Assembly (NCBI GenBank): GCA_023853785.1
Contig: JAJIRX010000798.1
Location: 1 to 64,000, forward strand
Source: Psilocybe azurescens
Taxonomy: Eukaryota; Basidiomycota; Agaricomycetes; Agaricales; Agrocybaceae
Direction: 5' to 3'
Length of the DNA: 64,000 nt
The position numbers and the translations under genes were made by a program. The notes under the pieces were generated by a model. It was not told where the DNA came from and ran no database searches. It saw nothing but the letters and a program-made list of their open reading frames with translations. Position 1 is the first letter of the stretch. Every line of letters starts with the position of its first letter. Below, in pieces: positions 9,607-20,524 of the stretch.

Positions 9607-11129
9607 CAGGGGCTGACATAAGTATTGCACACATTTTTGATCTATTAATTATCTCTTTCTCAATAACAACTGACCACATTCCATTCAAATAAAATGTGTT
9701 CAGGACATGTGTTAGGGTCCTACACAATTAAAAAGAAATGTACAGCACATGTGCCTATGATTCTGGATGTAATTTTGACAGCGCAATGTAAAAAATCTTG
9801 TGCAATATGTATGGTCAAAGGCCATATAACCATGAAATGAGGAGATTCCAGCTCCCCATCACAAAACCTCCCTGTCACTCTTGCTAAACTTTGTTTATTT
9901 ATCTATGGTCCATATGTCTCTCACTAAAGTTGCTCGCATTGTCACCTGGGGCAAGCAGGAGGTCTCTCATGGCAATGTCTCTCAAAAGATTGGTGTCCAT
10001 TGCACTACTGTCACCCAGATACTCATATACTTTGTGAAATGTGTGGATTTTTACCATGTAAATGAAAAAACCAGTTGCTCTTGAAAGTTTGATGTGCACA
10101 ATGAACATGTGGAAGAGCCCAGGTACTTTCCCAGGGCAAAGCTGCCAATGTTACTGAAGTCCAGAAAAGACCTTCTCTGCTATATCATCCAAGACAATTG
10201 GTCACTGCCTCAAGGAGTCATGACTGGTTTGTTGTGTTTGAAAGGCCAAGCTCTACCTTACTCTGGAAACCAAAGAGAAGTGTCAGCTCTGGGAAAAACA
10301 GCATGCACAGTGGATGGTAGAGGACTGGAAGTGGGTCATTTCTCAGATGAGTCCAAATTCATGCTATTCAAGTCCAATGTCCACCAAAATTGCTGGATGA
10401 AGACTGGGCAGGCCTATGATGACTGCTTCATCAAAAAAACCATCAAGCAAGGCACTGGGAATATCATGGTATGGGGGTGCATCTCAGCTATGGAGATGGA
10501 TCAGCTTCATCAGATTGACAGGGTCATGTGTGGCCTGGACTACATCGAAATCCTTGATAAACAACTTCTAGAAAGTCTGAAGGATCTTGGATCAAGGCAA
10601 ACAGGCAACTCCAGCTGCATACTCCAACAGGATAGCAATTCTAAACATCATTCCAAGGTTGCAGAGACATTGGTCCTGACTAAATGGATCTGAAGATTAC
10701 CCTGGCCACCATCTAGCCCAGATATGAGCATCATAGAGCACATATGGGATCAGATAGGTGCCTTGGTTCATGCATGCAACCTTCTCCCATGCGACAAGGA
10801 GGAGATGTGGGTCACCCTTCAGGAAGAGTGGGATAATTTTCTGCAGTCATCACTGGACAAGCTGTATGAAAGCATGCCCTATCGTGTTGCTGTTCTTGCG
10901 GAGGCTAGAGGTAGCCATACCAAATATTAGTGGCACATAGGCAAGCAGTGTTTATTTGGTTTTGTGTGTTGTGGATTACATACTCATAGCTTATTGTATG
11001 TAGCTAATGTAGGCAGGGTCTGGTACTGAATTCTACAGCATTTTCCACAACAATAGAAATTGTTTCTGTGCTGGAATGCAGGTGTGTTTTGATAAGGTCA
11101 TGGCTGTGCAATACTTATGGCAGCCACTG
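9607..11129 (+). mobile_element. Tc1/mariner element B (1523 bp)
   Basis: Flanked by TA (9605-9606 and 11130-11131) with about 26-bp TIRs: CAGGGGCTGACATAAGTATT on the left and CAGTGGCTGCCATAAGTATT, reversed, on the right. Length and organisation are normal for a single-gene Tc1 element. It is not closely related to element A in TIRs or protein. Confidence 0.88.
9881..10930 (+). pseudogene. Tc1 DD34E transposase interrupted by two TGA codons
   Basis: One frame runs the whole 350-codon length and is interrupted only by TGA at 10082-10084 and 10691-10693. The N-terminus has a helix-turn-helix (VSQKIGVHCTTVTQI). The catalytic Asp residues lie in FSDESKF and LQQDSNSKHHSK and the Glu in MSIIEHIWD, with 34 positions between the second Asp and the Glu. 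Both stops fit CGA (Arg) to TGA, the expected product of CpG deamination. It ends GSHTKY-stop, as Tc1 proteins do. Confidence 0.85.
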
Positions 11130-11223
11130 TAGCTTTGTACTGACACAGAATATATATGGCAGTGATGTTTAAGCACTAAAAGAACAGGTTTAAATGCCAG
11201 GTATTCACTGGGGGATTGTTCTA

Positions 11224-11727
11224 CCAAAGTATTGCCAATTATAGAACTCACTATTTTGCAAATTGCAGAACATAATCATATTTCATCATTCTGCAGAGAG
11301 CAGAGAGCATCATCTGATGTCAGGCATATATTATAGGACCCAACATTGGACCCAACAATCAAGTTTCAATCCAACTCTGAAGAAGTGTAAAAAAAAATTC
11401 TTTGTGGATATCATTTGTATGACTAGTGAGATTTGATACAACAGGTATGCTGCAATAGTTACATTGTAATTACTGTTCAAGGGGTGTACGATATAGTGCA
11501 TAGTGGGTGTTCGATGTCAAATCCTATGACATGTGCCTGACACCAGACAATGCTCTCTGCTCTCTGCAGAATAATGAAATATGATTATGTTCTGCAATTT
11601 GCAGAATATTTGCAGAAGTTAATGAGAATGTAAAGCTCTACAATAAGCCAAATTCATTACAAACTTAATATTCTCATTTTTTCTGCAATTTGTAAAATGG
11701 TGAGTTCTGCAATTGGCAATACTTTAG
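11224..11727. mobile_element. MITE of 504 bp with unequal arms
   Basis: TA duplications (11222-11223 and 11728-11729) flank an inverted-repeat element that begins CCAAAGTATTGCCAATT and ends with the reverse of CTAAAGTATTGCCAATT. The right arm carries about 85 bp, between AAATTGCAGAA and the next AAATTGCAGAA, that the left arm lacks. Because this motif occurs twice in the right arm, deletion between direct repeats explains the left arm. No coding capacity. Confidence 0.75.
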
Positions 11728-12001
11728 TAGGATGTTAGATTTTATTATGAATCTGGCTAATGCAGGTCAAATACAAAAGGAAAAATTCTGCATTAGGCAG
11801 GATTGATCACAAATTTTAAGTATTACAAATGTTTTTATTGTGTCCTGCTCATGGCAGATTCAATGGAGAACAAATCATTCTGCAATTCATAATACTTTGT
11901 GTTATGAGAATTTATTTTGCAAGGAATCTGCATTCCGGTGAATTACTAATTTGGTCCCAGCAGTGTGATGTAATCCGCCCCCAAAACAAATGCATTCCAG
12001 A
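11728..12001. other. boundary of the AT-rich island
   Basis: AT-rich sequence with short echoes of the neighbouring MITE (AATTCTGCATTAGGCAG, CATTCTGCAATTCAT). Composition switches to CpG-rich at about 11935. Confidence 0.5.
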
Positions 12002-12026
12002 ATAAGTGTTGATGTGCCTGATTCCG

Positions 12027-12347
12027 ATGCCCAACCTCTCTCCCACCGACAAAAACTTCAAGCATTGCGCGCTGACCGGCCCCGGCGGTGGCCTCTGTCC
12101 CGGTATTTCGGGCCGCCACCGCACCATTCGGTCCTCCTCCCGCCCCTCCCGTTTCCGCTCATTGTCCTTGCGCTCCCTCAAGTCCACCTATGAGTCTTCA
12201 TCATACCCCATACTCAATATCTCCATAGAATATACCACGCGGATACGTATTAGATTGTTTTCCTCACCTTGTTTTCTAGATTTGTGTTATCGCCCAATCC
12301 TGATCTACAGGCTACCTCCGAAGGCTCCGCGGCTTATTTGTCTTTGA
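12027..12347 (+). other. GC-rich open frame of unknown status
   Basis: From the ATG at 12027 a 106-codon frame reads MPNLSPTDKNFKHC followed by a Gly/Pro- and then a Ser/Arg-rich stretch. A possible donor (CCCTGTGAGTACTC) lies just after it at about 12366. I recognise no family, and the GC island at 12050-12180 is also open on the other strand. It may be the first exon of a gene or simply the CpG-rich leader of the 7-TM locus. Confidence 0.25.
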
Positions 12348-13013
12348 TTCTCCGTCTCCATGCCCTGTGAGTACTCATTATAACGTTAAGGTACATACTT
12401 TCTTTCATTTTGGTCACTGTTACTATCTCGCGAACGTCGATGTCAGTTCTCAACATTTGAGATAAGGTATCAAGGATATGATCAGGAAGAGAAATGGAAG
12501 GTACAATGACAGGCTATTTATTTTTCTATTTTATCGTTCGTTGCATTACGCCTCACTACACCTACTTCATTCCAAAATCATGTGATCGTCAACGACCTCG
12601 TCAATGTCAAGCAACGGTGAAGTCCCATTGACTGATGCTTGGTCGATCAAACTGATATGTTCGTGTCCGTGGGTTTATTCTATCATATGGGACATCACAC
12701 TTTCTATCTGGAAACAACAAAAATATCTTCCTATGTTCAAAAGCTAATTGAGGCATATCTGTGCCATCGGTGAACCATAAAACATAGGCGGTTGTCTTTC
12801 CACCAAAGCGTACCTTGAGCGTATCCACCCAACAAGATTCAACTTGAGAGGTTAAATTCTGGAAGTCAAAAGTAACGGGGTAGCCCCTTCCTGTGTCCAC
12901 GGGGATTTCATAATGGAATTGGCACCAAAATGCACTCGTTTCTATTAGCGTTATATCTAACAACCGTACATAAGGAGGTGTTCGGTACTAAGCTGAACAA
13001 AATTCCCGAACTC
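12348..13013. other. upstream region of the 7-TM gene
   Basis: No gene is claimed here. A 118-codon minus-strand frame (12963-12607) lacks an ATG start and is not recognised. The promoter of the 7-TM gene should lie here, but I see no clear TATA box. Confidence 0.4.
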
Positions 13014-14353
13014 ATGGATACACAGGACTCTTTTCCGCTCGACATACAAGAGGTTGTCATAAGTGCCTTCCTCAATTCATCAATGCTTTTCAGTGTTCTG
13101 ATGGGTACATTGGCACTTTCGCCAATACAAATACCACAAGCTGACGTATTTCAGGAATCTACACCTTGGTATATGCTGGAACAATGTACCTTCACCGTAG
13201 GTTCTTTTCTTCTACTTCGAAGGGATATTCCAACAGCATTCCCTGCAGTGTCCAAAAAGACCGCGAACATGAATCGACGCATTATTCTATCGGCAATTTC
13301 TGCGCTATACCTGTTCTGCTTTTCTCTACTTATTGTGCAATGGTACCTACTTTCTTTGTCCGTCGTGATCGATGGAGACACGAGAGAAGACATGTTTTAT
13401 TCGATTTTGGGTGGCGGTCCTCAATGGATATCGACACTGAACCAAACTCTATTCTATTGTCCAATAATTTTATCCGATGGACTGCTGGTTAGCCAATGAA
13501 TTTTATTATCGCATCATTCTCATCTCCGAATCTCGACCAACAGATATGGAGATGCTATCATGTCTGGGGACAATCGTACCGGGTAGTTACAGTCCCTCTG
13601 ATATTTTTTTGTTGGAGAAGTGGGTAAGTCTCACATTCGGATGGAGTTTCGCATGAGCAGCTCTATTAAAATCTGACATGTTGTCGCGGCAGGTCTATTC
13701 CTTTCAACGACAATTTTTGCAATATTACACAGTCAGCAAAGCGCCACGGATGCAATCACCGACGTATTCAATGACATTGCGGGCGTTTCTATGCTCACAT
13801 CCCTATGCACTACAGTGATTACGACATTTCTTATTTGGTACAGAATACACTCCGCCTTTCGTTCAAAAAGTTGCCCACTTTCGAAAAAACTATTCAGCCG
13901 TATTGTGGTGCTGGTCATCGAGTCAGCCGCAGTTTATTCGCTCATCCTTTTTCTCAATGCCATCACCACAGTCGTTCCGTCATTCACATTAATAGGATCT
14001 CTGGCCGAAGAAGTTAACTATTACATGCAAATATTGCTGATTATCTCTGCAGTACGTGGCTCCTATCATACATTGAATAATAACGTTTACCCTGGAATCA
14101 GGGAATGTCTCCAACAATTTTGGTGGCAAGGGTTGCGCTTACAGCTCCCAACGACACAGTCGTATCGAACGTAACTCGTATAACCGGCTCAAAGTTGGAG
14201 TTGGAGTTTCAAAAGAGTAGATATTATGCAAATTCCATCGGAGGAGACTTTAGCGCCTCGATTTACTCAAGCTATCCGCCGCCTACCCCGGTTACTGACG
14301 TCAAGGTGTCGGGTGAAGATGTCACACTGTCATCTGGGGACTATCAAGTCTGA
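13014..14353 (+). CDS. seven-transmembrane protein of an expanded basidiomycete family
   Basis: Six exons join to a 352-residue protein: 13014-13104, 13155-13196, 13249-13487, 13544-13619, 13693-14051 and 14102-14353. All five introns are 50-73 nt with GT..AG ends, and the frame is continuous only when they are removed. Seven hydrophobic segments follow in order: GIYTLVYAG (helix 1), SAISALYLFCFSLLIVQWY (2), YCPIILSDGLLIWRCYHVWG (3), VPLIFFCWRS (4), SLCTTVITTFLIWYRI (5), IESAAVYSLILFL (6) and LLIISAGMSPTILVARVAL (7). The WRCYHVWG motif after helix 3 and the GMSPTILVARV motif in helix 7 are hallmarks of a large, functionally uncharacterised family of plasma-membrane-type proteins in Agaricomycetes. 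The C-terminal 70 residues are hydrophilic and Ser-rich. No break is seen; the gene looks functional. Confidence 0.85.
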
Positions 14354-14521
14354 AGACAGTTACTTATTTACGATCGTGTATACCGCTTCTCGTTAGCGTA
14401 TCGTTTGCGTGTACTGTGTACTATATTGGACTCGGACTGGACTTGTTGGGATTAGGAATTTGGACCCGGGATTGGGATTGGGAGGAGAGGCAAAGGGCAA
14501 ACAGGAGCAATCGGGACCTTA

Positions 14522-14935
14522 CAGCTATCTGCAAAATAGTAGACCGCTTTCAAATTTTCGTGTGTGCGCCTTTGTTTGGTACAAACAGCTCTTTTGGTAA
14601 AGCACAGCTGGCATGACGCAAGCCTTGTTTGCTCGTTTCTCGATGCCCCACAGTGCTCCTCCCCACTCTTCTAGCCTCCGTCCTCATACCGCCCAGAGAC
14701 ATCGAAAGAATAAGTTTCTTCTGTTCTTCTGAGATATAGCGAGGGTTTCCCATGGCAGAAGAGTCGGACAGTGTTAGATTGAGATATATATTGAACTAGA
14801 CAAACAGGCAGTGTAGCTATAACAGGTGGAAACCCAACCCCACTGTAACGTCATAATACCAAAAAGAGCTGTTTGTACCAAACAAAGGCGCACACACGAA
14901 ATTTTGAAAGCGGTCTACTATTTTGCAGATAGCTG
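14522..14935. mobile_element. 414-bp Tc1-derived MITE
   Basis: Flanked by TA (14520-14521 and 14936-14937), with terminal inverted repeats of about 75 bp beginning CAGCTATCTGCAAAATAGTA on both sides. The centre keeps the start of a transposase on the minus strand, so this is an internal-deletion derivative of a full Tc1/mariner element. It lies 168 bp past the stop of the 7-TM gene, and its CpG content is higher than that of the elements in the AT-rich island, suggesting a younger insertion. Confidence 0.85.
14598..14753 (-). pseudogene. N-terminus of a Tc1/mariner transposase
   Basis: From the ATG at 14753 the frame reads MGNPRYISEEQKKLILSMSL, matching the opening of the first helix-turn-helix of basidiomycete Tc1-like transposases. 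After about 30 residues the family match ends, and the reading passes into the inverted repeat. No catalytic domain. Confidence 0.65.
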
Positions 14936-14937
14936 TA

Positions 14938-15336
14938 AAATTTTCTGCGGACATTCGAGTGGACTCATTTAAGTAGTTCAAATGTTACAGTTCGTTGGAT
15001 ATGAACTACTTACGTAGATTTGCCTTGTATAGTATTTCGTCTCGTGTAGAATTATCAGTGGGTTTTGGACCTGCAATGGAGTTGGGGCACGAAATGTAAT
15101 TAGGATTGGGAAACGGGTGTACAGAAGAAATTCTATACTCCACCTTAAACATTCGAACGTTCAACGTTGCATTGAAATTTAGATCATTCGACAGTTTCGA
15201 AGATAGCAGCCCTCGACTTGAAAATGAATAACAGAATCCGTTTACTCCATTCCGCTAGCACTACAACTAAACACTTATAGCACACACCACCTCGACTATA
15301 AACCAATCCTCAATGACAACAACACCGTGCAGAACC
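14938..15336. other. 3' flank of the Kre9-like gene
   Basis: Ordinary intergenic sequence, no gene seen. It should contain the 3' untranslated region and polyadenylation site of the minus-strand gene ending at 15337. Confidence 0.4.
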
Positions 15337-18134
15337 TCACGGTGTCATATACCGCGCGTGCCCAGGGGGCAACACATCCGTCAAGCCCATCGCCCACGCC
15401 GAATACTCCTGATCCCTTAACCACACCATCTCGCGCTGCATCTCCTCCAGCACCGCCTCGTACTGCCTCGTCGTACTCATCGTCCCTGCCGTCATCGCAG
15501 TCGCTGTAGAGGTGCGCACCCCCGTCGCCGGGGACGGGGACACAGGCGACCGCACCGCGAACGAGGACCCAGACCCAGACCCATACCCAGAACCAGAACC
15601 AGACACAGGCGGGGATACAGGCGAGAGCACGACCGAGCCATCCTCGCGCATCGACCACCTGTTCGCGCTCGGCCGCCCCTCGCGCGCATCGCGCTGCGCC
15701 CGCACGACGTCCACCATCTGCGCGCTTAGCATTGCGATCCGCGCTGCGATCTCCGCCTGCCGGCGCGTGCGCAGGGGCGCGAGGGCCGGTGCCGGTGCTG
15801 GTGCGGTGTTGCTACTACCACTTGGCCCGCTGGGAAGGGGCAGGGCGAGGACGGTCGTCGTGGTTGATGTCTGAGTGGTAATTTGCGTCGGCTTGGAAGA
15901 TTGTGTGCGGGAGAGCGGAACTCCGTAGGTGTAGGGAGATTTCGCGGGCGGGGTCGAGGGCATTGGGGACTGCGGTACACCAGCAGCAAGAGTAGCAGCA
16001 GGTGGGGGTGGGGGTGGGGGTGGTGGCGGCGACAAGGGTGTATTCGCGGAAGCAGGGTACAAACGCAGTTGACGATCCTGCTCTTGCTCGCCGACAACGG
16101 TAGGTTTCGCATTGGCACTGACAGGCCCCCGCGGGCTCCTTGGGCGACGGCACGATATGCCCCGTCCCCAGCGGGGGCGCTCTCCCCGAAGCTGAAGCTG
16201 AGATACTCCTATCCAGTTGCTGCCCATCTCCCGATGCGAGACCCAATCCTCCTACAAGCCCTGTGACGTATCCGCTCCCCAATCCGCGCTCGACATCGGC
16301 ATCCTTCCCATATGCACCACCGCGCGCTTGGCCTTGACTTTCGAGATCCGTGTCGTCCCGCGTCCGCGAGCCAGAGGAGCCAGAGCCAGGCCACGACCAG
16401 AACGATAGCGCTGGGAGCACGCTCGGCAGATCGCTCGCTCGCGCTGCTGTTGTCGTTGTTTCCGCGCCTCCCATTGCTGTCCTTTCGCCCCCTCCTCCTC
16501 CCTCGGTCATAGGCTCATGCAAAGGCGCAGGCGCAGGCATCCCTCCCCACCGCCTTCCAGCACACCAACCCCACCACCACCACCACCACCACCCCCTCTC
16601 CGCTGCACCATCATATCCCGATGAAACGTCCTCCGCCTCGCCTCCATCTCCATCCTTCTCCTCCGCCTCCGCGCGACAAACACGAACACGACAGCGAGCA
16701 GGGCGAGCAGAAGCAGGCCGCCGACGATGGCGGGGATGTTTTTGGATGATGATGCGAGTTTGGCTTGGGGGCTTTATGGCGGGAAACGGAGACGAATGAG
16801 CATCCGGAGAACGAAAGAGAAGAACGTGAAACTGCATACCTTGGCGAAGACGTTGGCGTCTGGTCACCTTGACTAGTCGTGCTTGCGGCTGAGCTCGCAG
16901 TCGAGCTCGGGGTCGGGGTGCTGTGGGGTACAGAGGAGGAAGAAATTGAGCATCAGATCAACGGGCCCATAATTGACGCAGTCGAGAAAGGAAAGGAAAG
17001 AAGCAACGCGAATGAAGAGAAAAGAGAAAATAAAAGGGGAAGACAGACAAGGCAGACAGAGGGAATACGAGAGGAGAGCAGGAGAGGAGAGTAGGGAGGA
17101 TGTGTTCATGACGATGAGCGCGTATGTCGATCAAGGTTGTACATAGAATGTCGAATTGCATTGGGGAGTGTGTTTAAGAGTAGCAATATGCACATAGCCG
17201 GTTTGGAAACCTTATACTAGACGTAAAGAAAGATGGAGAAGGGCAGGCAAGAAAAGAAGGAAGAGAAGAAACGGAAAGAGAGGAGAAACAGAAGGAAAGA
17301 GGTGGTACTCACGCAGTACTGGAAGCGCTCGTTGTGGAATTCAACTGGACAGCGACTACTTCCTTGCTTGAGCCAATGACTGTATTCCGCGGGCTCCTCA
17401 GGAGATCTTAGATCTATGGTTATAACGTAGGGGATGGAGGGGGAACGTACCCGCTAACAGCTTTGATAGTGTAGGTCCTGTGAAGATGATGAAAGCGTCA
17501 GCACGAACAGAGTGGGAGACAGGCAACAAGCAAGAAGACTAGACTAAGATTGCCCTGAAGGGTGTGGATATGGGAGCATGATGAGAAAACAGAGTTCGAA
17601 AGAAAGGGACTGAGGGAGAGAAAGAGTATACGACGATCAGGAGGAGGAGAAGGAGAAGGAGAAAGGACATGTAGCGGATACTTAAGAAGAGTGCACAAAA
17701 AACCAGAACTCACCCGGCCAAAGGAAAAGTGACCAGTGACGTGCCTGCATCCTCGCCCTCTGCAGGCTGCACATTCGCAATTGCCAGCCCAACATCCCCC
17801 ACGTCCTGCACGAACCGCAGGTCGAAAATCAGGTCCGAGCCGGCCGGAATTTGCACGTCAGCATCGGAGGACTCGACGTTCCATGCAACTAGGGTGGGTG
17901 TGCCAACGAGCGTCTGGGGTTGTACGGTGATGGTGAGGGCGTAATTGACTTTAGGGAGGGAGAGGAGGAAGGTCGTTATTATTGAGAGCGTTAATCTTGG
18001 GATGGGGAAGCATCAGACAGGAACGGGGCAGGAGCAGAATGTGTGATGTGTCAAGGATGGACAGTTCTCGTCAACGTCAACGTTCTCCCGGTTTGGTGGG
18101 GGGAGCGAAAAAGGACTCACAAAAAGCATCTCAT
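15337..18134 (-). CDS. Kre9/Knh-like Ser/Thr-rich membrane-anchored surface protein (array copy 1)
   Basis: This is the longest copy. Exon 1 is only 14 nt (18134-18121, MRCF plus two bases); exon 2 (17995-17714) completes a signal peptide (LTLSIITTFLLSLPKVNYA) and encodes a Kre9/Knh-type beta domain ending in VTFPLAG; exon 3 (17477-17451) gives TYTIKAVS; exon 4 (17393-17313) gives VIGSSKEVVAVQLNST; exon 5 (16920-16840) is a Ser/Thr/Pro stalk; exon 6 (from 16771) gives NIPAIVGG, the membrane helix LLLLALLAVVFVFVA, an Arg-rich stop-transfer and RTFHRDMMV. The long cytoplasmic tail is Gly-, Pro- and Ser-rich and ends with ...QEYSAWAMGLTDVLPPGH. To reach this stop the frame must shift near 16535 (after a poly-Gly run) and near 16125 (a run of five G). 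These are either unseen introns, assembly errors in G runs or real frameshifts. Expected role: cell-wall-associated sensor or adhesion protein; no enzyme motif. Confidence 0.7.
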
Positions 18135-19574
18135 CGTTCCAGCGCACCAGGCGGGGTACTCACGATGATCAAAACGCAAAGGAAAGAACCAAGGACCAAC
18201 GTTTGAACCGACAAACCGCACCAGGCGTTGAAGGTATGTTTTTCTTTGTGGAGAAACGTCAACGTTTCAACGTCAAACTTCTCTGGGCCAGCCGTTGAAG
18301 TGATGAGGATTGGTTAAAGGAGAGTCGTGGCGGCCGCGCGCGCCGTATGTTATGCTGATACATTCGGAGATTGGATTTACTTGGATTTAATTCGTGATGG
18401 TTGTCATCAGCTGAGAAATCAGTCACAGCCTTTAGCTAAGCCTACAACGCGGTGTCGCTCGCACAGTGCAAGGATCCATGGCTGCTCTACGGTTTGGATG
18501 GGTTCTGTATCATTTGGATGGGCGCTTGCGTATGTAGGCGTAATGAATTGTAAAGCGGCGAAGAAAAGGCGCGCAACATATGGAAAGAAGACCAAAATGA
18601 ACCGGGCGGAAATCCGGGGCAAAAGAGCGATGACGTCAGACGTTGCTATGATCGCCCGATGCGCTAAAAAATAGCCGGTAGACTCGTTGCACGATCGCGT
18701 ATGTATGCGCTGACAGGGCTGTCAATTCAGCGTTTGGAACTTGAAGGCAAGAGCAGGGGGCACCGGGTTCTGAGATCTGAGTAGCGAGCCAAGTTCAAAG
18801 TAAAGCGATACTGGTGGAATAAAATTAAACTCAGAAAAATATACTCGACGGCGACGTTTCTGAGTCTAAAGGATTCTTCCTAGGACTACTGGCTTTACCG
18901 TATACTTTACGGTCAGATTACGGGTGAGTCGCTGGCGTAATTGTACCGTATAGGCACAATTTTGGTGGCCAACTGTACGGTACAGGTCAAAATACGGCCG
19001 TATTACGGTATACGGGTATGTACGGCTCAAGAAAAAAATTATCTCAGAAATAGCTGTCCGCGTGAACCTAGGCTGCAGCTTCAATGTACAGATTGCGTAG
19101 AGCTTGAAATTTGCTCTCCGAAAGGAGAATTTATCCTGGCAAACAGCAGATTCAGTGAACAAGATAGTGTCTCTCCTCATCAACGTAGAAAATAGTGAAA
19201 CTTGCTTGGAATAACCGGGTAATACCGACCAGGTAACCTGCCGGCCGGGAAAGAATTTAAATCTAATCTAATCAAAGCCATACAAACCGTATATGGCCGT
19301 CAGAAGACGGTTCCGGTACAATTGTACGGCTGTCCGTCCATTGTGCCGTATGACGGGTCATTTTAAGCTCGACGTACGGTATTTCTCCCCAACTACTCTC
19401 TGACCACGCCGCAAGCTTTCGTTGTTCAAGAAACGGCTGGGAATCTGGCTATCTGTGCACTTTGCTAGGCTTGACCTGAAGCTACAACCATAGCCAAATC
19501 CGCTCCGGACATATCTCTCTATCCACACAGTCAGCACGATATCACCGTAATACTGCCCCACTATCTGCATCCTA
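18135..19574. promoter_or_regulatory. 5' flank of Kre9-like copy 1, with CRE-like site
   Basis: No gene. A perfect TGACGTCA palindrome (ATF/CREB-type site) lies at 18631-18638, about 500 bp upstream of the start codon. It is retained in units 2, 3, 5 and 6 (23585, 29205, 38005 and 44014) and has one change in unit 7 (CGACGTCA near 48436). A small palindrome TGACAGGGCTGTCA follows about 75 bp further upstream. The segment 18865-19400 is rich in CGTAC/GTACGG motifs and appears only in unit 1. Confidence 0.45.
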
Positions 19575-20285
19575 TCCAAAGTTCTACCGCAAGCCAAGAT
19601 CGATGGATATTGCCATATTTTTGAATAGCGGAGTCTCTTTCTCGCCGCTCAATAATGCTGGGGCTAAACGTCCATGGGGAGCGGTCCATACTGCATAATG
19701 GGCTGGCCGAGGATACAAATATCGAACAATACCCATTGTAAATGTAGACTATACCTCAGACTCGGATTACGTTTTCAAGTTCTACCACAAGCCCTGCACC
19801 CCAATGTTTGAGTGGCAGACCCCCTTGCTTATTAACATAAAAGGCGAGTGGTACATACTCGGTCGAAGATACACTGATTCGGCAATCCATGCCTCACTTA
19901 CAAACTCAGCCCATTCTGCCGCAAGCCAAGATCGATGTTTGTTACTGTCTGCCCCGGTTGTTCGAACATGTGAGTTGTTGTGTCTCCGCTCGACAATTCT
20001 GGGGCGGGTATGGAAACATTATAAGCAAGCGGTACATATTGGAAACTGAGTTGGCTGAGCGGAGCACCAATCCAGCAAGCGTCATTGTCAAAATAGTCTA
20101 AGACTATACCCCAAAATGGGCATCCATCTCCAAATTTTACCGCAAACCCGTCGAGATCGACCGCCATTCGCTCCCATTGTTCGAGCGGAAGAGTCTCCTC
20201 TCGCTCGACAATGTTGGAACTTGCACTTAAACATCCAATTGGCGAGTGGTAAAACTATATCGAGGATACACGAGCCCAACAAGCA
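19575..20285. repeat. four tandem sub-repeats of about 140-220 bp (unit 1)
   Basis: Four divergent copies start at the motif TTCTACCGCAAGCC or a variant (19580, 19777, 19916, 20134). Each continues with a GTTCGAGCGGAAGAGTCTC-like core, CTCGACAATGCTGG and GCGAGTGGTACATACT. The same series recurs at about 38500-39265, 44395-45290 and 48870-49625 and is missing from units 2, 3 and 4. No coding capacity is apparent. Confidence 0.7.
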
Positions 20286-20524
20286 TTGCTGTCGAGATAT
20301 AGATATGTCATTTATTCACGTATGAATGACACGCTCGCGAGTTGTCCTGTATATACCGGTACATTACAACAATATATACCGATGGACTCTATAGATATTC
20401 GCATTCTTTCTAGTATCAAAGGGAGTATGGAGATCCGATGAGGCGCCTCCTCGAACACCTCAATTTTTATTCCCAGTTACGAAGCCTGACATCAGACGGA
20501 TAATAGAAACTTTGTGTCATACTT

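Larger units (their letters stand above)
420..11940. other. AT-rich, CpG-depleted transposon island
   Basis: The whole stretch is AT-rich and holds only decayed mobile elements. CpG is nearly absent: 481-1080 and 1201-1860 contain none that I can find, whereas the flanks (1-300 and from 12000 on) are full of them. Most coding breaks inside are TGA or TAG where Arg or Trp would be expected. Both signs fit long-term cytosine methylation and deamination, or RIP-like mutation, of silenced repeats. Confidence 0.75.

Noticed and set aside
12607..12963. Minus-strand frame of 118 codons upstream of the 7-TM gene
   Set aside because: It has no ATG until its second half, no recognised motif and no clear splice partners; it overlaps the probable 7-TM promoter.
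13014..13499. Reading the first 160 codons of the 7-TM gene as one exon
   Set aside because: That reading breaks the first helix. Removing two short GT..AG introns gives GIYTLVYAGTMYLH and a continuous helix 1 to helix 2, as in the family.
15815..16867. A 350-codon minus-strand open frame
   Set aside because: Its 5' half is out of frame with the membrane helix encoded by the same bases; only its lower part contributes to the Kre9-like tail, so it is not a separate gene.
19575..20285. CRISPR-like array
   Set aside because: Units are about 140-220 bp, divergent, without unique spacers of fixed length, and the organism is a eukaryote.
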